Assembly: GCF_963924675.1 (NCBI RefSeq)
Contig: NC_089232.1
Span: 34,677,312-34,741,311, forward strand
Source: Phocoena phocoena
Lineage: Eukaryota; Chordata; Mammalia; Artiodactyla; Phocoenidae
Reading direction: 5' to 3'
DNA length: 64,000 bases
In this document: one piece after another, positions 35,955 through 48,619 of the stretch
How the letters are laid out: each line of letters starts with the position of its first letter
Numbering within the stretch: the stretch's first letter is position 1
The notes under the pieces: model-generated
What the model saw: only the letters and a program-made list of their open reading frames with translations
Database searches by the model: none
Told to the model about the DNA's origin: nothing
Translations under genes and position numbers: made by a program

Positions 35955-36060
35955 AGTTCACCTCTGTAGACTGGGTTTCAATCAGTTTAGTGCAGGCTCC
36001 TGAGAACTATAGTTTCCAAAACTTTCCAGGTGATTCTGATGCTCTACCACATTTGAGAAG
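35955..36060 (+). repeat. MER5-type fragment
   Basis: 'gcaggctcctgagaactata', 'ccaggtgattctgatgctct' and 'accacatttgagaagaatgt' match the 3' half of a MER5-like element. Confidence 0.65.
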
Positions 36061-36234
36061 AATGTCTATGTTTTCCAGACTTAAATTTTTTTTAAAGAAG
36101 ATTGGCTTAGAGTTGTCAACACTTTACCAAGTAAGGAAAAAGAAACTGTTATCACCATCATTTCATCAAAAAGACAGATGAACACCGAGGAAAGAATTGG
36201 AAGGACAGATCTTTAAACACATTTAACTTTATAA

Positions 36235-36745
36235 AGAATCACTAAGTTGCCACACCCATGTTTATAGCAGCATAATTTACGAATGGTACCAAAAAGTGGA
36301 AGTAATCCAAATGTCTGCTGATGGAATGGACAAATAAAATGTGGTATGTCCGTATAATGGTATATTGCTTGGCCTCAAAGAGGAAGAAAATTCTGACACA
36401 TGCTACAACATGGATGAACCTGGTGGATACTGTACTAAGTGAAATAAGTCAGTCACAAAAGGACAAATACTATTTCATTCTATTTACATGAGATGCCTAG
36501 AGTAGTCAAGTTCATACAGACAGAAAGTAGAATGATGGATTCCAGGGTCTGGGGGTTGGGGAGTTATTATTTAATGGCTATGGACTTTCAGTTGGAGAAG
36601 ATGAAGAAGTTCTGGAAATGGATGGTGGTAATGATTGCACAACAACTTGAGTGTACTTAATGTTATTGAACTATACACTGAAAATTGTTAAAATGGTGAA
36701 ATTCATGTTCCATATATTTTATTCCAATTTTTAAAACTCACAAAA
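36235..36745 (+). mobile_element. L1M ORF2 end and 3' UTR
   Basis: Degraded ORF2 C-terminus ('catgtttatagcagcataat', 'acaacatggatgaacctggt', 'gaaataagtcagtcacaaaa') followed by an L1M-type 3' UTR ('gttattgaactatacactga', 'aaattgttaaaatggtgaaa'). The 5' part is missing. Stops occur in all frames. Confidence 0.85.
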
Positions 36746-36759
36746 TTGCCTTTATTGTT

Positions 36760-37790
36760 CTCATTTTGGGTGCTAACTGGTATTTGAAAGCCCAGGATAA
36801 AGGAATCTCTCACGGCTTAGAGAGAGGAAGCACTACTGTGAGTGTAGCCCAAATGGCCGAATCCATTTACGCAGGAACAATTCACAGTCGGAAAGCCTTG
36901 CCTCCAGATAGACTGCAACAACCCAACCCAGGCTGTGTGATGGAGAGGCACTTCTAGATTATAAAACACACGGGCCATGCCCCTGGAAAAACTAAACAAT
37001 CTCCTCAAACACACAAGTGCCCTAGGTCAGGGTCAACTTGTCCTTAAAAGTATTTGGTATGTTTTATGGGCAGAGATACCTAGAGGATGATGGATGCAAG
37101 AAAGTTTTCAAGAAACCAGAGATTTGGCCCTAATATTAGTTTAAGTAGGCAACAACAGCTGGTGACACCTCATTTTTTCTTCACAAAGCAATAGAGCAAA
37201 GTAGAAAAGGACTGCACAGGGGTTAAAAGCAAAGCAACTCAAGACCCACAGAAAGCCATTTACAGACAAGATGTTCTCTGGACAGTTAACTATTGGTGAA
37301 ATTACAGGATTACATGAAGAGCAATATTGTTCTTTATTATAGTAGTTGCTTCTTATTAACACATATGTATGTAATATACATATATATGCATATATGTACA
37401 TACGTACATACACATATGAAATGGAGGTTTATTATGACTGGTTAGTAACTTTTTTAAAATTCAGATTAATCTGTTCTTAGCAACGCCAACCCTGAGAGCC
37501 TAAAAGGCAGGCCATATAACTGGAATTTATAATCATGAAATTTTTGTACTGCATTAAGAATCTCTGTGGGTGATAATAGAGCACTAAAATAGCTAGCATT
37601 GCATTGATGTTTCTCACTCTCTACATTTGTTTAATTTCTCTGCCAGAGACACATGCTTAACTTGTCTTGGTAGATTTTTGTAATGTGCCTTTCAAATGGA
37701 AAACTGTATTCAAGCATTCCAATTTTATCAAGTAGCAAAAACACCCAGGCTGTTGGCCAAAATTTGCATGTTTGTTACTGCATTCCATAC
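36760..37790. other. Single-copy DNA with a TA/CA-rich tract
   Basis: An ATACATATATATGCATATATGTACATAC-like low-complexity stretch lies at about 37,362-37,418. Otherwise nothing recognised. Confidence 0.5.
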
Positions 37791-37799
37791 CCAGATATT

Positions 37800-37925
37800 T
37801 CAGCGCTGAAGAATAAAAACAATTTTCTAAAATGTTATTGGATCCATAATTCTGGCAGCAGGTTAATTCACTTAGCCATTTCCATTAAAGCAATAATTAT
37901 TGGCACACAATCTTAGGAATCACCA
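37800..37925. other. Candidate conserved non-coding element
   Basis: Short repeat-free segment with 'aggttaattcacttagccat' and 'ttaaagcaataattattggc', rich in homeodomain-type TAAT cores. Weak. Confidence 0.15.
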
Positions 37926-37967
37926 TGCATAGTGATAATCAATTCCAGTTGAAATAGCCTTTTTAGT

Positions 37968-38240
37968 TCAACAAATGTTTGTTAAGTAACTACTATGTGT
38001 AATGCTCTATAATTTCTTACCTTTATCTAGCACTTCAGAATTGTGAAAATCATATTCATTATCTCATTTGATTCTGACAGAACCCTGTGAGGAGGATAGC
38101 AGGTTAACATATAAGGAAACTGAGGTACAGAGAGATTAAATGCTCTGCTCAAGATCTTGGACCTCGTAAAAGTGATGTAGTCACCATAAAATCAAGATTT
38201 TCTCAAGCCTATTCCAGTCTTTTCTGTGCTGCCCCACATT
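37968..38240 (-). repeat. L2 end followed by MIR, both antisense
   Basis: 'tcaacaaatgtttgttaagt' with 'actactatgtgtaatgctct' is an antisense L2/MIR-type end. Then 'cattatctcatttgattctg', 'ccctgtgaggaggatagca' and 'aggaaactgaggtacagag' are MIR clauses. Confidence 0.75.
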
Positions 38241-38347
38241 ACTCCTCCTCATTGTCACCACTCATTGCTGGTGTTTATCTGAAATTATCCTCTGCTAGTC
38301 CTCTGAGTAAACTTTTTGTGCCAATTTGGCTTTTTTTTTTTTTCTAG

Positions 38348-38425
38348 AATGCTCTGCGATCTCACTAAGCAACATGCCATGTGACTCAGATGGTCTTCTC
38401 ATAAGCTCAGCTAACTTGCCTACCA
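38348..38425 (+). other. Candidate 78-nt exon (splice-site pair, one open frame)
   Basis: A T15-CTAG acceptor (AG at 38,346-38,347) precedes 78 nt that end in a GTAAGTG donor (GT at 38,426-38,427). One of three frames is open throughout, with 2 leading nt, 25 codons and 1 trailing nt, and includes the peptide SNMPCDSDGLL. Neighbouring exons and protein family are not identifiable. Random occurrence is quite possible in 64 kb. Confidence 0.15.
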
Positions 38426-38549
38426 GTAAGTGCCATTCAATTCGCCTACCTTCCCTAACACTAATGATAGCTTTGCATGCCTCTTTCTTCCAGTGGGAGA
38501 AATGAGAGGGGAAGCTTTGCCTTTGCCCCAGTGTAGGTGGTGTGACATG

Positions 38550-38765
38550 ATGTGCAGAGGAGTCTGAGAGTCAAGAGACCTGAGCTCTGGTCTTGGGTCT
38601 GCTACTGACTAGACATGAGATGTTGGACAAGGCGTTATGCCACCACAGCCTTAGTTTCCTACCACATAGGAATTGTGATGCCTTTTATGACCGTCTCAGA
38701 AGGATGAGATTAACAACGAATATGTGAAGAATTTGAGGGTAAACTCTATATTAATGTAAATATTG
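38550..38765 (+). repeat. MIR SINE
   Basis: Sense MIR: 'ctgagctctggtcttgggtc', 'ctgctactgactagacatga', 'ccttagtttcctaccacata'. The following part is more diverged. Confidence 0.75.
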
Positions 38766-38769
38766 CCAA

Positions 38770-41700
38770 GACTTTTCAGTATTCTGACTCCCCTTAAATG
38801 TGGGGGGATAAAGAAACTTCCTAATGACTGTCCTGAGTCATATATTTATATGGAATGAACTAAAAAGGATCCTGATTTACAATCTCTACTTCCTGTTCAT
38901 TAAGGAACTAGTGATAACCTTTAACAAACGTGACTAGAGGAACCATCTTTTAGTCTTTTCTCCCTGTCCCAGATCTTACTGTTTCAAACCTTCAGCATTA
39001 AGATGGCTGTTTTTTTACGAGTCTCTTATTAGTCACAGAAAAAAGAATGGTCTTTCTATGTGCATTTGCCACTTTTTAAGAACTAAGACTCTACCAGTTT
39101 ACACCTATGAAAAATTCTTTCAACACACTCTGCGAATGATTAGTGACAGCTTGACTACTTGTCAATAAAATGGCGGCATGATCCTTTAGCCCTGTGTCTC
39201 TCAAACCCCAGCTTTTTTTAACCTGCCTTCTTTCTACCTTATTCAGTGTCTTCTCTGCTGTGAGGTACTGGGAAGCACATTTTAAGTCTCTTTTCATGGA
39301 AAGAGTTATTTGCTGCTTGAAGTACCAGCTGAAAAAGATCACCCACTGCATGGCACCATATCACCTCCTGTGTTACACTTGAAACTCACCCCTGGCACTC
39401 ATCACTCAGAATTAGTGCAGGGAAATAATGATGTAATTATCTCCTGTTCAATATTGTGAAGTTTCTGCTATTTCTCTCAGGATAGAACTGCACCATAAGA
39501 AGAAAGCCCTTTGATGGCCTGGGGTTTCCTTGGGTTGAGAATCATGTAAAATATTGGCCAAGAGTTTTCCTAATCTCCTCCCTTCTTTCCGTAGCTTAGT
39601 TTGGAAAGCACATTCTCTCCGCCCCACGGCTTGAGACTAAGGAAATTTGTCTCCAGTATTTGGATTATGAACAGCTTAATTATCTGCAACTGATTGCACT
39701 TGTCTTCGTGAAGGTCTGTGGGTAATAAGAGCACTGCTTTTTCTCTGCCCATCAGACCATGACTGAAGAGTTGTTCAATAACTCATCCTTTCTGGTCACT
39801 TCCAAACAAAGGATTCTCTCAGGAAGAAAAATTCCTAAACAAAGTCTCCCTCAAAAAAATTCAAGACTGTATGATTTGACCTCTGGGTCTGAGACCAAGA
39901 TTGTGTAACTCTAGGAAAGGCAGCCATGAGCAGTCTGTCTGCCACACATTTGTCTCTTCAAAAACAGAATGGCCCACAATGTGATGGGGAAGGCCCACAC
40001 TCCATTGGCTGAGTTCTTCCTCAAGCTGACTCACAGTTACTCTCTCAGGGAGAAAGGATCAAAATATTAAACAATTTGACACTTTTCTGTGATGTGCTAC
40101 CCTGGGGTCCTTGCATCCTTGGAGGCAGATTCCAGAGGGTCAGACAAACAGAAAACAACCTAAAATGGGCATCATCAGGATTGTAAACTAGTAAAAGATG
40201 ATCTGAGCCCTCAGTGAGCTGCTGTCATGCAGCCATGTGGAGAGTTGGTCACACTGACTTGTCATCAGGGCTCTGGAGCTGTGGGTCTCCAGGACTGTGA
40301 GATCACAAATAGGGCTGTGTCAGGGGGACTTAAAGGTGGACCTAATATCTACTCTATATCAGGTCATTTCCTGGAGTTTCAGAACTCTCCACTGTAATCA
40401 GAATGATCTGATAGATTCGAGTGATTTTAAGAATCTTGTGTCCGACCAAGTTCACGAGGCATAGAAGAAGAATTAACCCTTTTTGCAGAGAAGTGTTCAT
40501 GGAAAATTCCTCTGGGAGAAGAGGGAGGTCGGTGCTCCAGATACACAATAGACAAAGCAACTAGATATGCTATTTTTCCATAGATGCTTGAGGTCTACAC
40601 TTACTGCTCTGACTCAATAATGCTTCCTCTTTAATACTGAAAAGGGTCCCAGTTTGGTAGGTGAGTTATATGGTCACCCTAGCTAAGTGATATTTGGACA
40701 TTATTCTCCCAAAGGAATGGGTTCATTGACCTTGCACATGGTTCGTCAGGCAAATCGCCTGTTTGTGTAAGAAGAGCTATAAGTGAAGCCTTCTGTTAAA
40801 GCAGCGCTGGCTACAAAGTTTAAAAGAGAAATTCTCACCCAGCTAATCAAACCCCAATGTGTGAAGCCCCAAGGAAATGGATGCCCAAGGTTTCTGAGAT
40901 GAAATTTGTTCAACTCACCTTTCGCTTCTCTTTACAACACGAACATAGAGCCAGGGAATTCTGATAAAAGGGAGAGCTGAAGAGCCATTCATTACCTATT
41001 ATCTCTAGACCAGGAACGATACACAACTCTGAAAGTAGATGGGAAGAACTGGGAACACCGCAGATTTGTGGAACAATGAATCCCATTGTTTGAATACCCA
41101 AATCCATAATTGTTGCACCTGTGCTGTTTCTAGCCAAATTAATGAAAGAAATGCCGTTTGGTGCCATGTCCAATCCCCTATCCCCCGTACCCCCCACAGA
41201 ACGCCCTCTGATGCAGGTACATAAAGGTCTTGTAACAGAACTTTCCTGTCTGAAGATGACTGGCATCAGCTGAGAGTTTCTTATTTCTAAATATACTTTG
41301 AGTTGATACATCATAAATTTTTATCATTGGACACAATTCTCCATTTTATTGGTTATTGCACTGATATTAAATAAATAACAGGTTAGTATCACTAGCATAA
41401 AAGGAATCTAACTTTGATCTCAAAGTAAAATATGAATTTTTTATAAGACTAACACTCAAAAAAAATTCAGGGAAGGGAGGGGTGAATGTCCTACAGCAAG
41501 AAATTAAAATTGGATACAATGATGTTTAAAAAAAAGGTTTTATTACCTTTAGATTAAACAGACATGAGGTATTCAATTAAAATGATTTCTGAGGTTTTAA
41601 AACCATCATGTTCTGTGATTAATATGGTAAATGTATGTTTGATTGAAATATTAAGCAGAAGGGAAATAAATAACAGAGTTTTCAAAATATATATTCTCAT

Positions 41701-42060
41701 TAGTAATGTAGGTCTGAAGTAAAAAGTCCAGTAAAAATATGGCTTGCTTCTAAGAGATGAATAATATTATTTACAGAACTCTTTTGAACAAGTCAGGATG
41801 TTCTCATTTGCATACGTAGCCTGATTGGTGAATTATGACCCAGGATTCTAAATCACTGTTCTCTAAACTTGAGCCCAGAAACATGCCATGTAGGCCAAAC
41901 TCCTTTCTTCTGCCTGTTTCTCTCACTCTCTCTACTATGAAGTCTGGACTTGGGGGTGGTGAGGGGGGACATCTGGATGGAGTAAAGATTACAGCTTCAT
42001 CATGTGAAAACAACCGGGTAAAAAGCAAAGGCATTTGTCAACTGAGTATTTGGTGCCATG
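38770..42060. other. Single-copy DNA
   Basis: No repeat recognised over 3.3 kb, unusually clean for this window. 41,330-41,780 is AT-rich with many TAAAT-like words. Frames up to 134 codons (near 40,910-41,314) have no family signature. Confidence 0.4.
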
Positions 42061-42419
42061 TAGGGTTTTAAATTATTTTTAAAGTCCTGTCTGACTGGAT
42101 TTAATCCATCAATCCATTTGAGGTTTTTTATTATCATTTTTGACTATGTAAGTGAAGACCACAACTAATGTGGGGAAACAAACACTAGGAAGAGAAAAAG
42201 CAATGGTCCAGTTCAAGAGGAGAGCCGAAGGGAGGAGCAGCAACCAACTTTTAGCTGTAAACTTGCCTCTGAATAGGCCACACAATCTCCAAATAATATG
42301 CAATACACATATAACTTAAAATGTCCTTCTCTAACACCAAGCAGCTGTTTAACTCTGAACAAGTCCATATGACCTCTTCAGTTTTTGGTGACCCGACCCA
42401 CAAAATAAGGGCATTCATG

Positions 42420-42990
42420 TACTTTTCATTCAACCAATATTCTCTGAGCACTCACTGTGGGTCAGGAACTGTAAAAGGCCCTAGGAATTGAATGCGGAGC
42501 GAAAAATGGGCACAGCCTTGTCCTCATGGAGTGACCCCTCTAAAGGAAGAAATGGTCGACTGTGAAACAAGCACACAGACAACTGCAAAAACTGCAACTG
42601 ATCCAAGTGCTACTGCACAGAGGAGCAGGTGCTGTGAGAGTCTACAATGGAGGACCGGCCTCATCAGGGAGGTTAGGAAGAGATCTAAAGGCTTAACTAG
42701 GTAAAGTGGAGGTGGAGGGTACAATTGCAGGATAGTGAATAGCATGTGCAAAGGCCCAGTGGTGGGAGGAAGCAAAATAAATATGAGGGACTGAAACCAG
42801 GCCAGCGTGACTGGAGCCCAGAGAGCAAAGTCGAGTAGGATGGAGATGAAGCTGGAAAGGTCAAGCAGGGGTCAGGCCGTGCACAGCTTTGAAGACCACG
42901 TTACACAGTTTGGATGTTTCCTAAGAGCCACTGGAAGGTCATTGAGGAGTTTTAGACAAAAGGATGATATAATCAGAATTGAAACATTCA
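42420..42990 (-). repeat. LINE-2, antisense, 3' part
   Basis: Antisense L2 order: 'cattcaaccaatattctctg', 'gtcctcatggagtgacccct', 'gtgcaaaggcccagtggtgg', 'aggccagcgtgactggagcc', 'cagctttgaagaccacgtta', 'ggatgatataatcagaattg'. Confidence 0.8.
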
Positions 42991-42999
42991 CTGTGCCAC

Positions 43000-43398
43000 A
43001 CAAATTCCCCTTCAACACTGAAGAATCTGTTACTCCAGCTGCTGAAAGTACTGCCAAGCAGTCCTCAGCTGTCCAGTCCCTTCGGAAATTGCCTGAACCA
43101 CAGAGCCACGGTGACCAAGGTTATGTCCTTTTCACCACCAACCCCTTCCAGCCTGATCAGTGCAGGGGTATGAAGACGAGGCCTGTTGCTCTCAGCTTGG
43201 GGTGGCTCTGAAGGGTCATCCCATCTTCAGAAGTCCCCACAGTGCTGCCTGAGGCTTCAGCTGAAACTTCACTGCAGCACCAACTTCTCCCTCCGTCCAA
43301 GCTCACTCCTTTCCCTTCCACAAGAAACACTACCTAATCAACTTCTTGCATCCTAGTCTCCATCCCAAGTCAGCTTTTTAGGAAACCCAACCTGTGAC
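43000..43398 (+). repeat. Unnamed interspersed repeat between two L2 halves
   Basis: The 3' end reads 'aacactacctaatcaacttc', 'ttgcatcctagtctccatcc' and 'ggaaacccaacctgtgacag', a clause I associate with an old mammalian LINE/LTR 3' end. It lies where the antisense L2 is broken. The family is not assigned. Confidence 0.45.
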
Positions 43399-43399
43399 A

Positions 43400-43870
43400 G
43401 TCTGGAAGTAACAGGAGAATGATCCAGAGAGGGGTTGGTGGTGGAAGTGGCAGCCCAAGTAGATAAGTAAAGATGGTGGTAGCTGGGTATAGGCTGATGG
43501 AGAGAGTAGGAGGGAAAGTGGGCAGATCTAGGAGACATTTAGGAAGGATTTGGTGATGAAGTGGAGGTGGGGAAGAGTGATGGTGGAGAGTGAGAAAGCA
43601 AGGGTGATGCCTTGCTCTCTAGTGTGTAAAGCGGGGAACACTAAAAAAAATCTGGTGTGAGTGAAAGAGTACAAGTTTCCTCTTGGCACTTGTGGAGCTG
43701 AGACATTCCAGTAGAGTTTGGAAGAAGGGCATTGACTATAGACTCTAGATCACTGGAATATGTGTCTAGATCATAAAGCCAGCCATGAATGTGGATAGAG
43801 GGAACCATTTACGGAAAGAGGATATACTGCAAAGAGAAAAGGACATAGCTCTAGGCCTATGGGATTAATC
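43400..43870 (-). repeat. LINE-2, antisense, continuation
   Basis: 'ggaagtggcagcccaagtag', 'gatggtggtagctgggtata', 'ttaggaaggatttggtgatg' and 'gatcataaagccagccatga' match more internal antisense L2 with high divergence. Confidence 0.55.
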
Positions 43871-44299
43871 TCAGTGTCCTTTGCAGTTGCAATAGTCTCT
43901 ATTTCCACGCCTCCATGAGCTCTAGAAGCAGATTTCATAACTTTTTAGAAGTCATCACCTGTTTGAGAATTGTGCACAATTTCATGGGGTCCTACACCTC
44001 TAAGCTTATCCCTAGACCCCTTAGTAATTCACAGTCTCCAGGTCATAAGGTCACACTCTAGAGGAAGCCTCTGCTTTTGTAATCCTATCATTTCCTCAGT
44101 GTTTTATACAAACTGTGTTTTGATGTTTTAAGGCTCTAGCTGAGAGCCATCCTGATGGTCCAACAAGGATTTTTAAGCAACACCAAGTACATGAAATACC
44201 TGCATTTCCTCATCGTGAGGCAGAGGTGGTACCTATGCTTATCAACAGTCATATTCAGGGTTGCCCTGGTGCAGAGGAAGAGTAGTGGGTTTATGCCAC

Positions 44300-44505
44300 A
44301 GAACAGGGATTGGCAAATCTTTTCTGCAAAGGTCCAGATAGTAATTATTTTAGGCTTGTGGGACACATATGCTCTCTGTCGTGTATATTACTTCTTTCTT
44401 TGAAATACCCCTTTCAAAATGTACAATAAAATCCCCTCTTAGCTAATGGGGCATAAGCAGACTGTGGGCCACCACTGTAGTTTGTTGACTCCTGCCATAG
44501 AAGAC
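44300..44505 (-). repeat. hAT-Charlie-like DNA transposon, second copy
   Basis: Same family as 32,704-32,930 in the opposite orientation: 'cagggattggcaaatctttt', 'ggtccagatagtaattattt', 'gtagtttgttgactcctgcc'. Confidence 0.8.
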
Positions 44506-44529
44506 AACCAACTCTGCAGTGAGACCAAT

Positions 44530-44705
44530 TAAAACTGCATCTCTCCTCCCTTGAGCATCCTAGCATTTGAACTTGGAGATAAACAGTCTTTAATCTTTTG
44601 AAACCTCTATTTTCTCATCTGTAAAATATATAACATCTACCTCTTTGGGTTGTTGTAAAGCCTAGAAATGAAGAATATTCAGTATCTATCCATATACCCG
44701 GCATG
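44530..44705 (+). repeat. MIR SINE, 3' part
   Basis: 'tctattttctcatctgtaaa', 'tacctctttgggttgttgta' and the end 'atatacccggcat' are MIR core and tail clauses. Confidence 0.75.
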
Positions 44706-44709
44706 AGGA

Positions 44710-47700
44710 AATTATCTCATTAATGAGTATAATGGGAAAGACTACCTTGTTTCTAAAATTTTCTTTTGCATTAGAATATCCTGATAATAACAGATTCCCC
44801 CCCCGCAACCCCACCCCTGCCCAGGTTACACCTGGAGACGTGTTTTTCTGGAACACATTAGTTATCTGCTTACCCTGCTTGTCAATGGCAGAAAAATCCA
44901 GCTCCTCCCAGATCCTAGCCACTGCTGACATGGGAGTGGAGGGGAGACCTGGAAAAACGTCACACATGCCGTCACTCCTTGTTTTTGTGACTTCGCCTGA
45001 TGACTGCAGCCAGATCTAACTGACCTGGTCCACCGTGTTGCAGCTCTTGCCAAAAAATATGTCACGTGGCCCATACTATTAGCCCCACACTGGCTCTAGT
45101 ATTTGTTGCTCAAAAATTCCACCCATCAAGGCAGAAGGTTCCTCTCCAATCTACACTGCACAAAGGCACTTATCTTCACAGATCCGGGCACAATGAAGAG
45201 GGATTGTCCCATGCCATATCACATGGAATCTTCCCAGCTTCCACTTAAGGCCACAGGAGTCCAAAATCTCTTCCCTCCTTCCTCTCCCAAGGGGAGTGGT
45301 CTTAACAAGCCTCCCAGGCTTGTTCCACCCTCTGGGGAAGCTTCATTTCCCTTCCTCCTTTCCCCATCAACAAATTCTACTGTATGTCCTTTCACTTCAC
45401 TGGACTACAAATATTACAGCAGCTGCCCTACCTGCTCCTTTAGATCTAGATCACATTAGGTAAAACCCATAACTGCATACTTTGGAAGGGCAAATCCTTC
45501 TAAAGATTTCTGTGAATTCCTAGGAGTAGGGAAACCAGATTTTTATTCTCAGGGTCACTTCAGTCTGTGAGTTCTTGCTTTTGCATGTACCTCATCGATG
45601 AAACTGTGAAACTCTTTTTTTTTTCTCTTTACACACAGATACACAAATATACTCACAAAATATATTTGTGTGTCTAGTGGATGTAAATGAAGGTTTGGAG
45701 AAAGAGAGTTTTTACTGCAATAATGAGCATGATCATGATTTTAAATGAAATATTAGACACCCTCATTCTTCACATGTGCTTTGCCCCCTTCCCATGTAGA
45801 AATCTCACCAGCTCTTTATCTCACAAAGAACTCAGGTTCTTGTAGCATCTTCTTCCCTCCACCACACTTCTCTACCCATCTATTCTCATCTCTCCCTTTT
45901 CTCTCAGGAATAAAACACAAGTTTCTCATGCAGAGCACTTCAAGGACCTTTTTTTAAAATCTGGGCTCCCTTTGAAACTGTCGCCCTCAGAGCCTCATCT
46001 TCTACCCCAAATAGCTTGATAAATTATTTTCCCCAAACAATGAGCTTCCTCTCTGAGTGATTATGCCAGTAGCTAAAATAATAAAAATTGTCACTCTCTT
46101 ACACTTACGTTGTCTGGCTGGATTACACCTTTAGTTTTCATTTTCAGCCATTAATACTTTAAATCAGTTAATAAGATGAATTGAAAAGAGCATGAAACAA
46201 GAAAACAGAACTAAGAAAAAGTGCATTTTCTCCGAGGGAAGAAGGCTAGGGAGAAAGCACAGAGGGGAAGGTTTTTGGAGGCGCGAGGGTATAGATCAGA
46301 CAAAATTCAACAAGAAGGTACTGTGGGGGGCAGGTGGTGAAAGAAAAGCAAAACTATATACAAGAAGATGGGAGAGCACAGAAAAGGAAATGTATCTATT
46401 TTGCCCGGGGCAGGACCTCAGTTTAGGTGTTGCATAAGTATAGTAAAATCCTTTGGTAGAAAACACATTCATGAGGACAGGGGAGTTCCTCCTTTGATGT
46501 GGAAACAACTACTGAGAAAATCCATGACTCCCCTGCACAAATCTCCTGATGTCATAGCTGCTCTGCAGGCCTGTTTTGGCTCTGCCCTGCAAGGGTGTGA
46601 GGACCCAGGCGATGAGGGTTGGAATGTGATTGATTACTGAGGCTCTAAGTTGTACAACTCTAATGACACACCATTGGGGTACAGGGGGCTGGGGGATAAG
46701 GCGGAGGCCATGTTTTTTGTTGTTATTTTCTGGAGCCTGCTTTGGAATTTTCCCATATTTCTCTCTGTTGAACAATAGACATTATCATTTTCATATGTCC
46801 TGAAAGTTGAAGCAAGATGTGGAAGATTCGATTGTTGAAGAGCAGTATTCTCTAGCTGCACTCTTCAGAGATTTCCAGCACTTTTGGAAAATGTGCATCA
46901 ACCAAGAGTTTAGTCATTGGTGGTGTCTTATTTCTAGGGATGGCCTGATTTCCAATGCACTCTCCCACCCCAGTGGATCTGCTTGGCTGGGGAAGCTCCC
47001 ACTGGCTTCAAGTGGTACAGAGAGTAATGCCAATATATGGAAGAATGAAGTCAGATTGATGATGAGTTTCTATCATCTTCCCTAGGTCTGTGTCATCACT
47101 GCAGAAAGTGAGTTGCTTCTGGGAAACTGATATACTAAGAACTGTTCAAAAGACCTAGGAGCTGGATCTGGAATTTTGACTGGAAGGGGTGTTTCATAGC
47201 TAAACATGGTGTCCAGTCAGCTCTCATCTATTTTCTGAGACAGTACTGACTTCAGTTACCACGTGTTCTATCGCAGCTTTGCAATTCCCTTCCCAACACT
47301 AAACCACACATACTAGTTAGCAGTTTGGCTCACAACAAAAATCATATTCACCCTTACCATAACCTTATGTAAAAACTTCTATCTTCTCTATTATTATAAA
47401 GCAAGGTTTGGGGAAACCCTTATTTCTCAAGCATTGAATGTCTTTTTTTTGGACTCTGAAGATTTTTGCAGACAGCAATGCCTGTCATGTGGCCCAACAG
47501 ACCATGCTCCATTCAGATGTTGCTGACTCACGGATCTCACACATCCAAGATTAGTAGATGGAATGTAGGAAAATGCCTACAGCGGCAGCCAGACCCTTGC
47601 TAATGAAACCATGGCAGTGACTGCATGACTAGAAAACCAAAAGTTCATTTATTTTCATGAAGCTTTCATCAGACATTTAGCAGAGAATCTGGGGTGAGAG

Positions 47701-47790
47701 AAGGGAATGAACTGAAAAAATAGGCAACGTGATACCCAGACAAGATTCCTAGCTGGGGTCCAGCAGAGCTCATGGGCCTGATGTATTCAA
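44710..47790. other. Single-copy DNA
   Basis: A C8 run near 44,798 and a T12 run near 45,616 are the only low-complexity tracts. No repeat or gene recognised. Several 60-118 codon frames overlap on both strands. Confidence 0.4.
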
Positions 47791-47799
47791 ATTGACCAT

Positions 47800-48110
47800 T
47801 GACTGAGATGTCAGAAGGGCTTCAATTTTATGGAGCAATTGGTGCTATGCTAGATGGAAATCAATACCTGCAATCTAAATTTTGCATTCTGCGTGTTGCC
47901 AGTAGAAGTTAGATGTCTGTTTCTCTTTCTTGGACTGATTTTCTTTCTGCAATCAACATAATGAGAAAGAAAATAATGCTTATAAATGAAGTCAGCATAT
48001 AGCACTGGCTGAGCTGGAGGAAGTTGGCAGCTGCAGAAATTCTGTTTTCAGTTTACATTAAGCGGCATTAATTGCACTGCTATGCAACTCAGTATAACTA
48101 CAGAGTCGTG
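47800..48110. other. Candidate conserved non-coding element
   Basis: Repeat-free, with 'cagtttacattaagcggcat' directly followed by 'taattgcactgctatgcaac', and 'gcttataaatgaagtcagca'. Homeodomain-like cores are present. Texture only. Confidence 0.2.
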
Positions 48111-48619
48111 GATCAAAATTCTGTTCTTATTTAAGGGGCGAGGGTGGCTATTGGGTGCGGAGGCCAGGCCCCCTTGGTCATCTCTCAGCAAGGGCTGTAT
48201 CTTTTAGCCCTAGGACCTTATTCTAGGCCAGAAGTGTTGAAGTTCATCCCCTTGGCCAAGAAGCAAACCAAGTCGGGAACAGCACAGGGGCACCTGGTCT
48301 ACCAGGTAAGCCAAAGCCACTTCTTCTCTAACCCAAAGAGTGAGGTGTGTGGATTGTGCCTTAAGCCAGAAACCTTTCCTGTAGGTCTTAGGGCTGGCTT
48401 TGAAAATGAGGTCACTACCAAGTTGAGATTTTCTGATTTTCCTGTTAAGTCTAGTAGCATCACAGGCCAATGCAACATCTAACAAGAATGGCCAGTTTGT
48501 GGTTCCACTTGTGAATAAGGTGAGACAGGCACTAATAACTCCTGGCCAGGTAATGGGAATTTCTCAGCACATCCCTGCTAACCAAGATGTCTTGACGAGA
48601 GAGAAAGAGTGGTATTTTA

